DNA of 50,067 nt, taken from the NCBI GenBank assembly GCA_005880795.1, contig VBGP01000029.1, positions 1 through 50,067 of the forward strand, in the 5' to 3' direction. Numbering within the stretch: position 1 is the stretch's first letter; every line of letters starts with the position of its first letter. Of the stretch, positions 9,165-17,345 are shown one piece after another. The notes under the pieces were generated by a model, which worked only from the letters and a program-made list of their open reading frames with translations, was not told the DNA's origin and did no database searches. A program made the position numbers and the translations under genes. The stretch comes from Chloroflexota bacterium. GTDB lineage: Bacteria > Chloroflexota > Dormibacteria > Dormibacterales > Dormibacteraceae.

Positions 9165-9218
9165 CCGACAATGTCGAAACCGTCCCACGCTGTTCGTCGT
9201 CGGTGTTGGAGGTTTGAA

Positions 9219-9581
9219 ATGAAATACGTGATGTTGTTCGGAGGCACGATGGAAGGCATCGACCAGCTCGAGGGCGATGTCCGAGAGCAGGCGATGGCGG
9301 ACTACCGGCGGTCCAACCAGTGGTTCGAGAAGTACACGAAGGCGGGCAAGGTGGTCGGTGGTGAAGAGCTTCAGGGACCCAGCACGGCTACCACCGTCTC
9401 GCGCCAGAACGGCAAAGTCATCGTGACCGATGGCCCTTTCATCGAGTCCAAAGAGGTGATCGGCGGATTTGCCCTCGTCGAGGTGAGCGATCTTGACGAG
9501 GCGCTGGCGATGGCGAAGGAATGGCCGGGCACGGTCGAGATCCGGCCGATCGTCGACCACTCCCAGGAGCGCGGCGGTTAG
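9219..9581 (+). CDS. YCII-related (DGPF) protein
   Basis: This 120-aa ferredoxin-like-fold protein has the family motif VTDGPFIESKEVIGGFALVE and ends in EIRPIVDH. The start is the ATG at 9219, preceded by GGAGG at good spacing; an in-frame upstream start lacks such a site. DGPF proteins are typically encoded beside ECF42-type sigma factors, as here, where the next gene overlaps. The role of the family is unclear; they have been suggested to assist or sense for the sigma factor. Confidence 0.85.
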   Translation: MKYVMLFGGTMEGIDQLEGDVREQAMADYRRSNQWFEKYTKAGKVVGGEELQGPSTATTVSRQNGKVIVTDGPFIESKEVIGGFALVEVSDLDEALAMAKEWPGTVEIRPIVDHSQERGG

Positions 9582-10785
9582 CCGGATCACCACCGACGCG
9601 GCGGTCGCGGCCGTCTTCCGTGAAGAGGCTGGACGTCTGACCGCCGCCTTGGTCCGAGTCCTCGGCAACTTCGACGTTGCCGAGGAGGTGGTTCAGGACA
9701 GCCTCGTCGCGGCGCTCGAGAAATGGCCCGAAAACGGGATCCCGGACAACCCGGGCGCGTGGCTGATGACCACCGCGCGGCGCCGCGCGATCGATATTCT
9801 GCGCCGGGACCGGCGCTACGCCGAGAAGGTCGCCCTGCTGGAGCGTTCGACCTTGCCAGGTGACCCTGCCGAGGCCGACGACCGGCTGCGCCTGATCTTC
9901 ACGTGCTGCCACCCGGCCCTGCCGCAGGACGCGCAGGTCGCGCTGACCCTGCGCGCCGTGGCGGGCTTCACGACGGCGGAGATCGCCGCCGCCTTCCTGG
10001 TCGGCGAGACGACGATGGCCCAGCGCATCGTGCGCGCCAAGCGCAAGATCGTGGCCGCTCGCATCCCGTATCGCATACCGGAGGGGACCGAGCTCCCGTC
10101 ACGCCTCGATGCAGTCCTTGCCGTGCTCTACCTGATGTTCAACGAGGGCTACCTGAGCCGAGGCAGTTTCGTCGCGGCGCGACGCGACCTGGCCGAGGAC
10201 GCGCTCTGGTTGGCGAGTTTGCTCGACCGGCTGCTGCCGAATCAGGCCGAGGTACTGGGGCTGCGAGCGCTGATGCGACTGAATCTTGCCCGCGCGCGAG
10301 CTCGCTTCGACGCCGGCGGAGACATGGTGCTGCTACCCGACCAGGACCGCGCGTTGTGGGACGGCGCCGCGATCGGCGAGGGTATCGACCTGCTGCACCG
10401 CGCCGCCGCGCTCGACGCGCCTGGACAATATCAGCTGCAGGCTGCGATCGCGGCCGTTCATTCCGAGTCGCGTTCCTGGGCCGAGACCGATTGGCGGCAG
10501 ATTGTTCTCCTCTACGACACGCTCATGAGATTCACCGATACCCCCGTGATCCGGCTCAACCGCGCCGTGGCGCTCAACCGGGTGGCTGGACCTGAGGTCG
10601 CACTCGGTGAGGTGAACGACCTGGCGATTGCGCTGGGCGGGTATCACCTGTTCCACGCGACGCGGGCCGAGCTGCTCGATGAGCTGGGGGAGAAGGCCCT
10701 GGCGCGCGAGGCGCGTCTGCAGGCGCTCGAGCTCTGTCAGAACCCGGCCGAGCGAGCGCTGCTAGAGCGAAAGCTGCGAGGCTGA
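9493..10785 (+). CDS. ECF RNA polymerase sigma factor with C-terminal extension (ECF42-like)
   Basis: Region 2 (AVFREEAGRLTAALVRVLGN, FDVAEEVVQDSLVAALEKWP) begins near 9586, followed by region 4 (LRAVAGFTTAEIAAAFLVGE, TMAQRIVRAKRKI) and a long helical C-terminal domain of the DUF6596/TPR-like type (LAVLYLMFNEGYLSRGS). Together with the adjacent DGPF protein this is the ECF42 pattern, in which no anti-sigma factor is needed and the extension regulates activity. The start is a problem: no ATG, GTG or TTG lies near the expected N-terminus (GTT AGC CGG ATC ... at 9577). The only in-frame standard start is TTG 9493, inside the YCII gene, with GAGGTGA upstream; it would add a basic 30-residue tail read out of frame from that gene. 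Confidence 0.85.
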   Translation: MTRRWRWRRNGRARSRSGRSSTTPRSAAVSRITTDAAVAAVFREEAGRLTAALVRVLGNFDVAEEVVQDSLVAALEKWPENGIPDNPGAWLMTTARRRAIDILRRDRRYAEKVALLERSTLPGDPAEADDRLRLIFTCCHPALPQDAQVALTLRAVAGFTTAEIAAAFLVGETTMAQRIVRAKRKIVAARIPYRIPEGTELPSRLDAVLAVLYLMFNEGYLSRGSFVAARRDLAEDALWLASLLDRLLPNQAEVLGLRALMRLNLARARARFDAGGDMVLLPDQDRALWDGAAIGEGIDLLHRAAALDAPGQYQLQAAIAAVHSESRSWAETDWRQIVLLYDTLMRFTDTPVIRLNRAVALNRVAGPEVALGEVNDLAIALGGYHLFHATRAELLDELGEKALAREARLQALELCQNPAERALLERKLRG

Positions 10786-11532
10786 GACTTCGGCGCCACG
10801 CCAGTGGCTGAGCAGCTCATGAGCGTGAGCGCGGGTGTAAATCAGCTCTGGCGGCACGAAGTGGTGAATGCCGGGATACCGCCGCACCCGGATGTCGATG
10901 AACAGTCCGGCAAGGACGCTCGCCTTGACCGACTCGACCTCGTGCGTCAGGTCGCCGTATCCCAGAAACACCGGGAAACTGGCGTCCGCAAGCCGGCCTC
11001 GGTCAAATCCGTACGCCTCGAAGGCGGCGATCAGGGCGGCGATGCCCGCCGGTCGCTTTTGCATCTCTGGCGAAACCGCCGCCGGTGGAGGCGGAACCTT
11101 GACGCCTGGCTTGACCTGCTCACGGACGAACGCCGCCATGAACTGGGATCCCTGCAGACCGCGCAGCTTTGCCTCCAGTACAGCAAACAGCTCCTGTTCG
11201 AGGTTCGTGCGCCGTCCTGGTATGGCGGCGGGCTCGAAAAGCGCGAGGGTGAGCAGGCGCTCCGGCCGGGTGCCCGCATAAGCCAGCGCGATGAATCCGC
11301 CGGCGGAATACCCGATCAGGTGGAAGCGGTCCAGGTTCTCCGAATCGGCGAATCGATCGATCGCCTTCAGCTCGTCTTCGATTGCGTAGTCGCTGCGCGG
11401 CGGCGACTCGCCGTATACCTCGAGGTCCTTCAGGTGAAGGTCAGCCGCGTCGCCAACCGCATCGATCAGAGGCGCGTATCTCTGCGCCGCTGGGGCAACG
11501 CTGCCCGGAATGCAGACGACTTGAGGTTTCAT
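10762..11532 (-). CDS. Alpha/beta hydrolase
   Basis: This 256-aa protein has the nucleophile elbow GYSAGG (Ser76), a probable acid Asp194 in GYGDLTHE and a His pair at 223-224 in PGIHHFVPP, giving a plausible catalytic triad. The insert between strands is rich in charged helices. The 3' end overlaps the sigma-factor gene by 24 nt convergently. It starts with ATGA overlapping the stop of the CinA-like gene, so the two are co-transcribed. The substrate is unknown (esterase, lipase or C-C hydrolase all possible). Confidence 0.85.
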   Translation of the reverse strand: MKPQVVCIPGSVAPAAQRYAPLIDAVGDAADLHLKDLEVYGESPPRSDYAIEDELKAIDRFADSENLDRFHLIGYSAGGFIALAYAGTRPERLLTLALFEPAAIPGRRTNLEQELFAVLEAKLRGLQGSQFMAAFVREQVKPGVKVPPPPAAVSPEMQKRPAGIAALIAAFEAYGFDRGRLADASFPVFLGYGDLTHEVESVKASVLAGLFIDIRVRRYPGIHHFVPPELIYTRAHAHELLSHWRGAEVSASQLSL

Positions 11533-12290
11533 ACAGGTGCTCGACGCCGGATGACTTCGAGGGCCTCGTCGACCTTTCTCGGATCGAGCCCAACCACCCG
11601 GATCACAAGTTCCTTGGTCTCGAAGTTCGGGTAGGAGCCGACCGATACGTCGGGAAACGTCTCTTCGAGCTCGCGCATCAGTGGATAGAAGCGGGCCTCG
11701 ACGGCAAACGTGAAGCGCAGCTCCCGCACCGTCGCCGCCGACCCTGCCGTCAGGAACTCGGGCTCGATCTCCTCGGTGAAGATGCCCTTCATCTCCATCG
11801 GCACCCCGGGCAGCACGAAGATCCGCTTGCCGTTGGACTCATAGATCGCCCCGGGCGCCATTCCCCGGCGGTTTCTGAAGACGTGCGCCGGGTCGGCCGG
11901 AATACGGGACATGCGGAGGTTTCCCTCGGTCACCTCCGGCGATTCGAGCAGCCCCATCGAATGCATGCGCTGCACTCGCCGCTCTATCCGGGCCCGCGTC
12001 TCCTCCCAGATCACGAGGTCTTTGCCCAGCGCTTCGGCAAGCGCGTTGAAGGTGCGGTCGTCGGGGGTGGGGCCCAGGCCGCCGCTCACGAAGATGTCAG
12101 TGACTTCCGCGTCATCCAGCTCGCGATGCACCTGCTCGATGATCTCGGAGGGCCGGTCGCGGATCTGCGTCACCCGCTTGATCGGGTATCCGAGGAGGCG
12201 AAGGCGCTCCGCCATCCAGTGGGAGTTCGTGTCCAGCGTGAAGCCGCCGACCAGCTCGTCGCCGATGGCCACGATGCTGGAGGTTGGCAC
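11529..12290 (-). CDS. CinA-like / molybdopterin-binding-fold protein
   Basis: This 253-aa protein matches the N-terminal MoCF-like domain of CinA: IVAIGDELVGGFTLDTNSHW, DIFVSGGLGPTPDDRTFNAL and FVLPGVPMEMKGIF. The C-terminal PncC-type nicotinamide-nucleotide amidase domain of full-length CinA is absent, so a COG1058-type pyrophosphatase-like role (for example in NAD(P) repair) is the closest guess. The start is GTG at 12290, with TAAGCT ending 6 nt upstream, a leaderless-type arrangement. It is divergent from acylphosphatase across the second 91-bp repeat. Confidence 0.85.
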   Translation of the reverse strand: MPTSSIVAIGDELVGGFTLDTNSHWMAERLRLLGYPIKRVTQIRDRPSEIIEQVHRELDDAEVTDIFVSGGLGPTPDDRTFNALAEALGKDLVIWEETRARIERRVQRMHSMGLLESPEVTEGNLRMSRIPADPAHVFRNRRGMAPGAIYESNGKRIFVLPGVPMEMKGIFTEEIEPEFLTAGSAATVRELRFTFAVEARFYPLMRELEETFPDVSVGSYPNFETKELVIRVVGLDPRKVDEALEVIRRRAPV

Positions 12291-12296
12291 TGCGCA

Positions 12297-12302
12297 AGCT
12301 TA
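12297..12302 (-). promoter_or_regulatory. Putative leaderless -10 box for the cinA-like gene
   Basis: TAAGCT on the minus strand lies 6 nt before the GTG at 12290. It is the same hexamer as the minus-strand -10 at 46833-46838. There is no Shine-Dalgarno between it and the start. Confidence 0.4.
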
Positions 12303-12310
12303 GTTCTGCA

Positions 12311-12401
12311 CACGCCCCTCTCCCCACATCCCTGCGCGCAAGCGCGTCCAGGACGCGCGACAACGCGCGCCAGAAGATTGCTCCCCTGAGGGGAGAGGGT
12401 G
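12311..12401 (-). repeat. 91-bp hairpin repeat, copy 2
   Basis: This is the inverted copy of 6230-6320 with the same length, the same terminal blocks and the same two hairpin stems; the loops differ (tca versus aca, ctg versus cga). It lies between the divergent cinA-like and acylphosphatase genes and is not obviously translated. Its right side abuts the acylphosphatase -10 candidate at 12409. Confidence 0.8.
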
Positions 12402-12408
12402 CGCTTGC

Positions 12409-12414
12409 TACGCT
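12409..12414 (+). promoter_or_regulatory. Putative leaderless -10 box for acylphosphatase
   Basis: TACGCT ends 8 nt before the ATG at 12423, with no Shine-Dalgarno between. It is supported only by similarity to other starts in the window. Confidence 0.35.
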
Positions 12415-12422
12415 CGAAACCT

Positions 12423-12695
12423 ATGGAGCGGTTGCACGCGGTCGTTCACGGCGACGTGCAGGGAGTGGGCTACCGCTATTTCGTGCAGCGGAAAGCGCAG
12501 CAGCTTGGGCTGCAAGGCTGGGTCCGCAACAACGACGACGGGACCGTGGAGCTGGTCGCCGAAGGCAGCCGTGAGCAGCTCGAACAGTTGAAACGCGCCC
12601 TCGAGGAGGGTCCGAGGCTGGCCCGTGTCGACCGCGTCGAGACGCGCTGGTCGAACGCAGCCGGGGGCCTCAACTCGTTCGAGCTCGCCTGGTGA
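12423..12695 (+). CDS. acyP: Acylphosphatase
   Basis: This 90-aa protein has the complete family signature HGDVQGVGYRYFV with catalytic Arg18, and GWVRNNDDGTVELVAEG with catalytic Asn36. It hydrolyses acyl phosphates. Length and layout are typical. The ATG at 12423 removes an unconserved upstream extension in the same frame that would run through the repeat. It precedes the pyrophosphatase gene by 88 nt. Confidence 0.93.
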   Translation: MERLHAVVHGDVQGVGYRYFVQRKAQQLGLQGWVRNNDDGTVELVAEGSREQLEQLKRALEEGPRLARVDRVETRWSNAAGGLNSFELAW

Positions 12696-12783
12696 ACCGC
12701 TAGCCGACCGATGGTGAATTTCCGGTTCGACTAACCTATCGAGCCGCGGCATTTTTCGCCGCTTCCGCGAAACGAGGAGGTAA

Positions 12784-14817
12784 ATGGACCCCAACACAGC
12801 GTGGTTCGGCGTGGCCGGTGGACTCGCCGCCGTGGCCTTCGCCGTCGTCCTGATCTTTCTCGTCCTCGCCAAGCCGACCGGCAACGACCGGATGCGCGAG
12901 ATTGCCGCCGCGATCCAGGAGGGCGCGGCCGCGTACCTGAACCGCCAGTACACGGTGATCGCGATCATCGGGGTCGTCATCGCGATCGTGATCGGCTTCT
13001 CAATCAACTGGAGCACTGCCGTCCTTTACGTAGTCGGCGCGGTGCTGTCTGCATCCGCGGGTTATGTCGGCATGAACATCGCCGTCCGGGCTAACCTCCG
13101 CACGGCCGAGGCCGCCCGCAGTGGTTTGAACAGCGCCCTTCAGGTGGCTTTTCGCGGCGGCGCGGTGACGGGTTTCATGGTCGTTGGACTCGGGCTGCTT
13201 GGCGTGTCCGCCGCGTACCTGGTGTTCAAGAACCCGGAGTCACTGGTCGGCCTTGCGTTCGGGGCCAGCCTGGTGTCCGTGTTCGCGCGGTTGGGCGGTG
13301 GGATCTACACCAAGGCCGCCGACGTGGGCGCCGACCTGGTGGGCAAGGTTGAGGCCGGCATCCCTGAGGACGATCCGCGCAATCCCGCCGTGATCGCGGA
13401 CAACGTAGGCGACAACGTGGGCGACTGCGCCGGCATGGCGGCTGACCTGTTTGAGACCTACGCGGTGACGATGATCGCGGCGATGCTGCTCGGCTCCCTA
13501 CTGTTCAAGGACCAGATCGGCTGGGTGATCTATCCGCTGCTTCTCGGCGCCGTGAGCGTGGTCGGGTCGATCGCCGGCACCTTCTTTGTCCGCATCTTCA
13601 ATCCGCGATGGATCATGGGCGCGCTCTACTCCGGGCTGCTGGTCGCGGTGGTCATCGCCGTCGTCGGCTTCTACTTCGTCACGCAGTACATGAAGGGCAA
13701 CGGTTTCCTCCCGGCCAACGCGTCCATCAGCGATCCCAACCGCCTCTTCTTCGCGGCACTGGTCGGCGTCATCGTCACGGTGCTGATCGTCGCCATCACA
13801 GAGTTCTTCACCGAGACCGCGTACTGGCCTGTGCACCTGATCGCGAAGGCCTCGGTCACGGGCCATGCGACCAACATCATCGCGGGCCAGGCCATCGGCA
13901 TGATGGCTACTGCGTTGCCGGTCGTGGTGATCGCCACCGGCATTCTTCTGAGCTATGGCCTCGGTGGTCTGTACGGCATCGCGATCGCGGCGACCGCGAT
14001 GCTTTCCATGACCGGGATCATCGTCGCGATCGACTCCTATGGTCCGATCACGGACAACGCCGGCGGCATCGCGGAGATGGCCAAGCTGCCCAAGGAAGTC
14101 CGTGAGATCACGGACCCGCTCGATGCGGTCGGCAACACGACCAAGGCCGTGACCAAGGGATACGCCATCGGTTCGGCGGGCCTGGCCGCACTGGTCCTGT
14201 TCGCCTCGTACACCCAGGAGCTCGCGAAGGCCGGCCATCCGACCAAGTTCGAGCTCGCGGATCCGCTCGTCATCGCCGGGTTGTTTCTCGGGGGCATCCT
14301 GCCCTTCCTGTTCGGCTCGCTCGCCATGCTCGCCGTAGGGCGCGCCGGCGGCCTGGTCGTGGAAGAGGTCCGGCGGCAGTTCCGAGACATCAAGGGCATC
14401 CTGGAAGGCACTGGCCGGCCGGAGTACGGAACCGCGGTGCGAATCGTGACCGCCGCGGCCCAGCGCGAGATGATCGTGCCGGGAGTCATCCCGGTGATCG
14501 CACCGCTCGCGGTCGGCTTCATCCTCGGCCCGCGAGCGCTGGGTGGGATGCTGCTGGGCGCCATTGTGACCGGGCTCTTCCTCGCCATTCAGATGACCAG
14601 CGGGGGCGCGGCCTGGGACAACGCCAAGAAGTACATCGAAGAGGGCCACCTGGGCGGCAAGGGGTCGGAAGCGCACAAGGCCGCGGTCACCGGGGACACG
14701 GTCGGAGACCCGAACAAGGACACGGCAGGGCCGGCGATCAACCCCATGATCAAGGTCGTCAACATCATCGCCATCCTCATCGCGGCGTCCGTCTCGACCA
14801 ACTACTTAATCCACTAG
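12784..14817 (+). CDS. hppA: Membrane-bound proton-translocating pyrophosphatase, K+-independent type
   Basis: This 677-aa, roughly 15-16-helix membrane pump couples pyrophosphate hydrolysis to proton export. Substrate motifs are intact: [49 protein letters not shown] and [35 protein letters not shown] carries Lys at the position that distinguishes K+-independent enzymes (Ala in K+-dependent ones). The GAGGAGGT Shine-Dalgarno is excellent. Nearby acyl-CoA synthetases generate pyrophosphate, which this pump could use; that link is inference. Confidence 0.96.
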   Translation: MDPNTAWFGVAGGLAAVAFAVVLIFLVLAKPTGNDRMREIAAAIQEGAAAYLNRQYTVIAIIGVVIAIVIGFSINWSTAVLYVVGAVLSASAGYVGMNIAVRANLRTAEAARSGLNSALQVAFRGGAVTGFMVVGLGLLGVSAAYLVFKNPESLVGLAFGASLVSVFARLGGGIYTKAADVGADLVGKVEAGIPEDDPRNPAVIADNVGDNVGDCAGMAADLFETYAVTMIAAMLLGSLLFKDQIGWVIYPLLLGAVSVVGSIAGTFFVRIFNPRWIMGALYSGLLVAVVIAVVGFYFVTQYMKGNGFLPANASISDPNRLFFAALVGVIVTVLIVAITEFFTETAYWPVHLIAKASVTGHATNIIAGQAIGMMATALPVVVIATGILLSYGLGGLYGIAIAATAMLSMTGIIVAIDSYGPITDNAGGIAEMAKLPKEVREITDPLDAVGNTTKAVTKGYAIGSAGLAALVLFASYTQELAKAGHPTKFELADPLVIAGLFLGGILPFLFGSLAMLAVGRAGGLVVEEVRRQFRDIKGILEGTGRPEYGTAVRIVTAAAQREMIVPGVIPVIAPLAVGFILGPRALGGMLLGAIVTGLFLAIQMTSGGAAWDNAKKYIEEGHLGGKGSEAHKAAVTGDTVGDPNKDTAGPAINPMIKVVNIIAILIAASVSTNYLIH

Positions 14818-14833
14818 TACACTCGTCCCTGGG

Positions 14834-15163
14834 GTGGACGACTACCAGAAGGAGATCGCCGACCTCGAAACACAGGTCGAGCAGCTGGTGGAGGCGGAAG
14901 GCGACGCCAAGACCATCGCCGAGTTCAGCATGCAGCTCGACATCCTGAAGGCAATCTACGCGCGGACCATGGACCTCTACACGCGTGGCCAGAAGGACGA
15001 GGGCCTTCGTTACGGACTTCGCATCCAGGGCTATGGCGATTGGACGATCGACAACGTCTATGCCTTTGTCTACGAGCGCGCGGTCGAGCTCGAGCCGAAC
15101 GCCCACCATGCTTTCGTCGGCGGAATCAAGGCCGCCGACTTCGCGTTGATGCTCAACCCATAG
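14834..15163 (+). CDS. Unknown 109-aa protein
   Basis: This is not recognised. The first ~35 residues (DYQKEIADLETQVEQLVEAE) look like a short coiled coil; the rest is mixed helical with AVELEPNAHHAFVGG. There is no signal peptide or membrane segment. The GTG start lies 10 nt after TACACT, and no strong Shine-Dalgarno is seen. It is 10 nt upstream of an acyl-CoA synthetase gene, so it is probably co-transcribed with it. The reading frame is well used (GC-rich third positions), so I believe it is a real gene. Confidence 0.65.
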   Translation: MDDYQKEIADLETQVEQLVEAEGDAKTIAEFSMQLDILKAIYARTMDLYTRGQKDEGLRYGLRIQGYGDWTIDNVYAFVYERAVELEPNAHHAFVGGIKAADFALMLNP

Positions 15164-15173
15164 GAGGGGGCAC

Positions 15174-16751
15174 ATGGAGACTCCGCTGACACCTCTCGAG
15201 TTCGCGCGACGCGCACGGAAGCTGTATGGCGATCGCGAAGGGGTGGTCGACGGCGACCTGCGGCTGACGTACGAGGAGTTCTTCACCCGGTGCGACCGCT
15301 GGTCCTCGGCGCTGCAGGCGATGGGGGTCAGGCAGGGAGATCGCGTTGCGTACATCGCGCCCAACACACACGAGCAGCTCGAGGCGTTTTACGCCGTGCC
15401 CCAGATCGGCGCGGTGCTGGTGCCGATCAACTACCGGTTGACGGCCGAGGACTTCGTGTATATCACCAACCACTCGGGCGCAGCGGTGCTGTGCGTGCAT
15501 CCGGATTACGTGGCGGCGGTGGATGGCGTTCGCGACCAGCTGACCGCCGTGAAGCACTTTGTGGTTCTCGGTCAGTCGGGAGGCAAGCCCGGCTGGCGAG
15601 AGCACGACGAAGAGATCTCAAAGGCGGGGCCGTCCTTCAATCGCCCGGAGATCGACGAGAGCGACCTTCTTTCCCTCAACTACACCAGCGGCACCACCGC
15701 CAAGCCGAAGGGCGTGATGATCACCCATCGCAATGCATGGGCCAACGTCGTCGGCACGCTGGTGCATTTTCACCTCACGGTCGGCGACCGTTACTTGTGG
15801 ACGCTGCCGATGTTCCACGCCAACGGTTGGACGTTCGTGTGGATCATCACCGCCGTCGGCGGAACACACGTCTGCCTGCCGAAAGTGGAGCCGCCTCGGG
15901 TGTTCGACCTCATCCGCAAGGAAAATATCGGCTGGCTCTGCGCGGCACCGACCGTGCTGATCGCCCTCGCCAACTCTCCCACCGACGTTCGCGGCGACGT
16001 GCCAAAAGGGGTGCATGTCATCACGGCAGGTGCGGCGCCGGCCGCCGCAACGATCGAGCGGTTGGAGGGCGAGCTCGGGTGGGAGGTGACCCAGGTCTAC
16101 GGACTGACCGAGACAGCTCCCTTCATCACGATCTGCGAGCCCCGGCCTGAGCACAAGAACCTCGGCGCCGCCGAGCTGGCGACCATCAAGGCCCGCACCG
16201 GTGTCGAGCTGATCACGTCAGGCGAACTGCGGGTCGTCGACGAAGCTGGCAACGATGTGCCCGCCGACGGCAAGGCGCTGGGCGAGATCGTCGCGCGCGG
16301 CAATGTGATCATGAAGGGGTACTACGAAGATCCTGAGGCGACGAAGAAAGTCATGGGTGACGGGTGGTTCCATACCGGCGATGCGGCGGTTCTCCACCCG
16401 GATGGCTACGTCGAGATCCGCGACCGCATCAAGGACGTGATCATCAGCGGCGGCGAGAACATCTCCAGCCTCGAGGTGGAGGGGGTTCTGTTGCGCCACC
16501 CTGCTGTGCAGGAGGTCGCGATCGTCGGCCTGCCGCACGAAAAATGGGGCGAGGCGCCGTATGCCTACGTCGTCCTGAAGCCAGGGGCCACCGCCACCGA
16601 TGCGGAGCTCATCGCCTTCGCGCGCGACCGCCTCGCGCATTTCAAGGCGCCGCATGGGGTGACCTTCGTGACCGAGCTGCCGAAGACCGCGACCGGAAAG
16701 ATCCAGAAGTTCGTGCTCAGGAAGGGCGCAACCGCGGTCGTGCGCCAGTAG
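15174..16751 (+). CDS. Acyl-CoA synthetase (AMP-binding, fatty-acid type)
   Basis: This 525-aa adenylate-forming enzyme activates a carboxylic acid with ATP to acyl-AMP then acyl-CoA. Core motifs in order: LNYTSGTTAKPKGVMITHRN (P-loop; Ala replaces the usual Gly in SGTTGxPKG), VYGLTETAP, GWFHTGDAAVLHPDGYVEI, RDRIKDVIISGGENISS and PKTATGKIQKFVLR with the catalytic Lys. The AGGAGGG Shine-Dalgarno precedes the ATG. It resembles medium/long-chain acyl-CoA ligases of the FadD/AlkK type. The substrate is not assignable. Confidence 0.92.
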   Translation: METPLTPLEFARRARKLYGDREGVVDGDLRLTYEEFFTRCDRWSSALQAMGVRQGDRVAYIAPNTHEQLEAFYAVPQIGAVLVPINYRLTAEDFVYITNHSGAAVLCVHPDYVAAVDGVRDQLTAVKHFVVLGQSGGKPGWREHDEEISKAGPSFNRPEIDESDLLSLNYTSGTTAKPKGVMITHRNAWANVVGTLVHFHLTVGDRYLWTLPMFHANGWTFVWIITAVGGTHVCLPKVEPPRVFDLIRKENIGWLCAAPTVLIALANSPTDVRGDVPKGVHVITAGAAPAAATIERLEGELGWEVTQVYGLTETAPFITICEPRPEHKNLGAAELATIKARTGVELITSGELRVVDEAGNDVPADGKALGEIVARGNVIMKGYYEDPEATKKVMGDGWFHTGDAAVLHPDGYVEIRDRIKDVIISGGENISSLEVEGVLLRHPAVQEVAIVGLPHEKWGEAPYAYVVLKPGATATDAELIAFARDRLAHFKAPHGVTFVTELPKTATGKIQKFVLRKGATAVVRQ

Positions 16752-16752
16752 G

Positions 16753-17283
16753 TCAGGCCCAGACCTCCGTCTTCGCCCAAACGAGTCCGTCGCTTGTGAC
16801 TCTTGCAGTCACGAGCGTGCCCGGCGCGAGCGACCGTTCATCGAAGAGCTTGATGGTCCGCGGCCGGAACCTGTAGTAGGGCAGGTCATTGGAGTCCGCG
16901 TCGAAGTCGCGAAATCGCCTGCCATAGGCATTCTTCGCCTGATCGCCGGCGGTGACCCCGGCCGTGCCGAACAGCTGGATGCCTCTGTCGGGCCTGCCCC
17001 ACACCTGGTGCGAGTCGTAGATGGTCACCGCCGCCGACGGATTCCGGACCAGGTTGCGCGAATGGCGAGATTCCGGATCTGAGATCCAGATGACATCGAA
17101 GCGATCGTTCCACGCGAAGTACATGTGATTGATGTGTGCTCGGCCACCAGGGGACACGGTCGACAGCGAGCAGAGGGGAGAGGCGTTTACCAACCGGCGC
17201 GCCACGCGCTCGAGCGTCGCGGACGAAAACCGGCGCGATCTGCGCTCGACCGTCACCCCTCCAGTCTGCGACGAATTCCGCAC
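16753..17283 (-). CDS. Pyridoxamine-5'-phosphate-oxidase-fold (PPOX) protein
   Basis: This 176-aa split-beta-barrel flavin or F420-binding protein has ASPLCSLSTVSPGGRAHINH, VIWISDPESRHSRNLVRNPS and SAAVTIYDSHQVWG, typical of the general-stress/PPOX superfamily. It starts at GTG 17283; a second GTG nine codons in is an alternative. It is encoded convergently with the acyl-CoA synthetase (1-nt gap) and divergently from the benzoate-CoA-ligase-like gene. Cofactor and substrate are uncertain. Confidence 0.8.
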   Translation of the reverse strand: MRNSSQTGGVTVERRSRRFSSATLERVARRLVNASPLCSLSTVSPGGRAHINHMYFAWNDRFDVIWISDPESRHSRNLVRNPSAAVTIYDSHQVWGRPDRGIQLFGTAGVTAGDQAKNAYGRRFRDFDADSNDLPYYRFRPRTIKLFDERSLAPGTLVTARVTSDGLVWAKTEVWA

Positions 17284-17345
17284 GTCGGACGGCAGCGGTG
17301 CGCATCACCTGGCGCCGTTTGCGTTCCGTGCCAAGATTGGCGGCG

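Noticed and set aside
13498-14676. A 392-codon minus frame inside hppA
   Set aside because: Asp/Arg/His-rich shadow of a clear membrane pyrophosphatase in the opposite direction.
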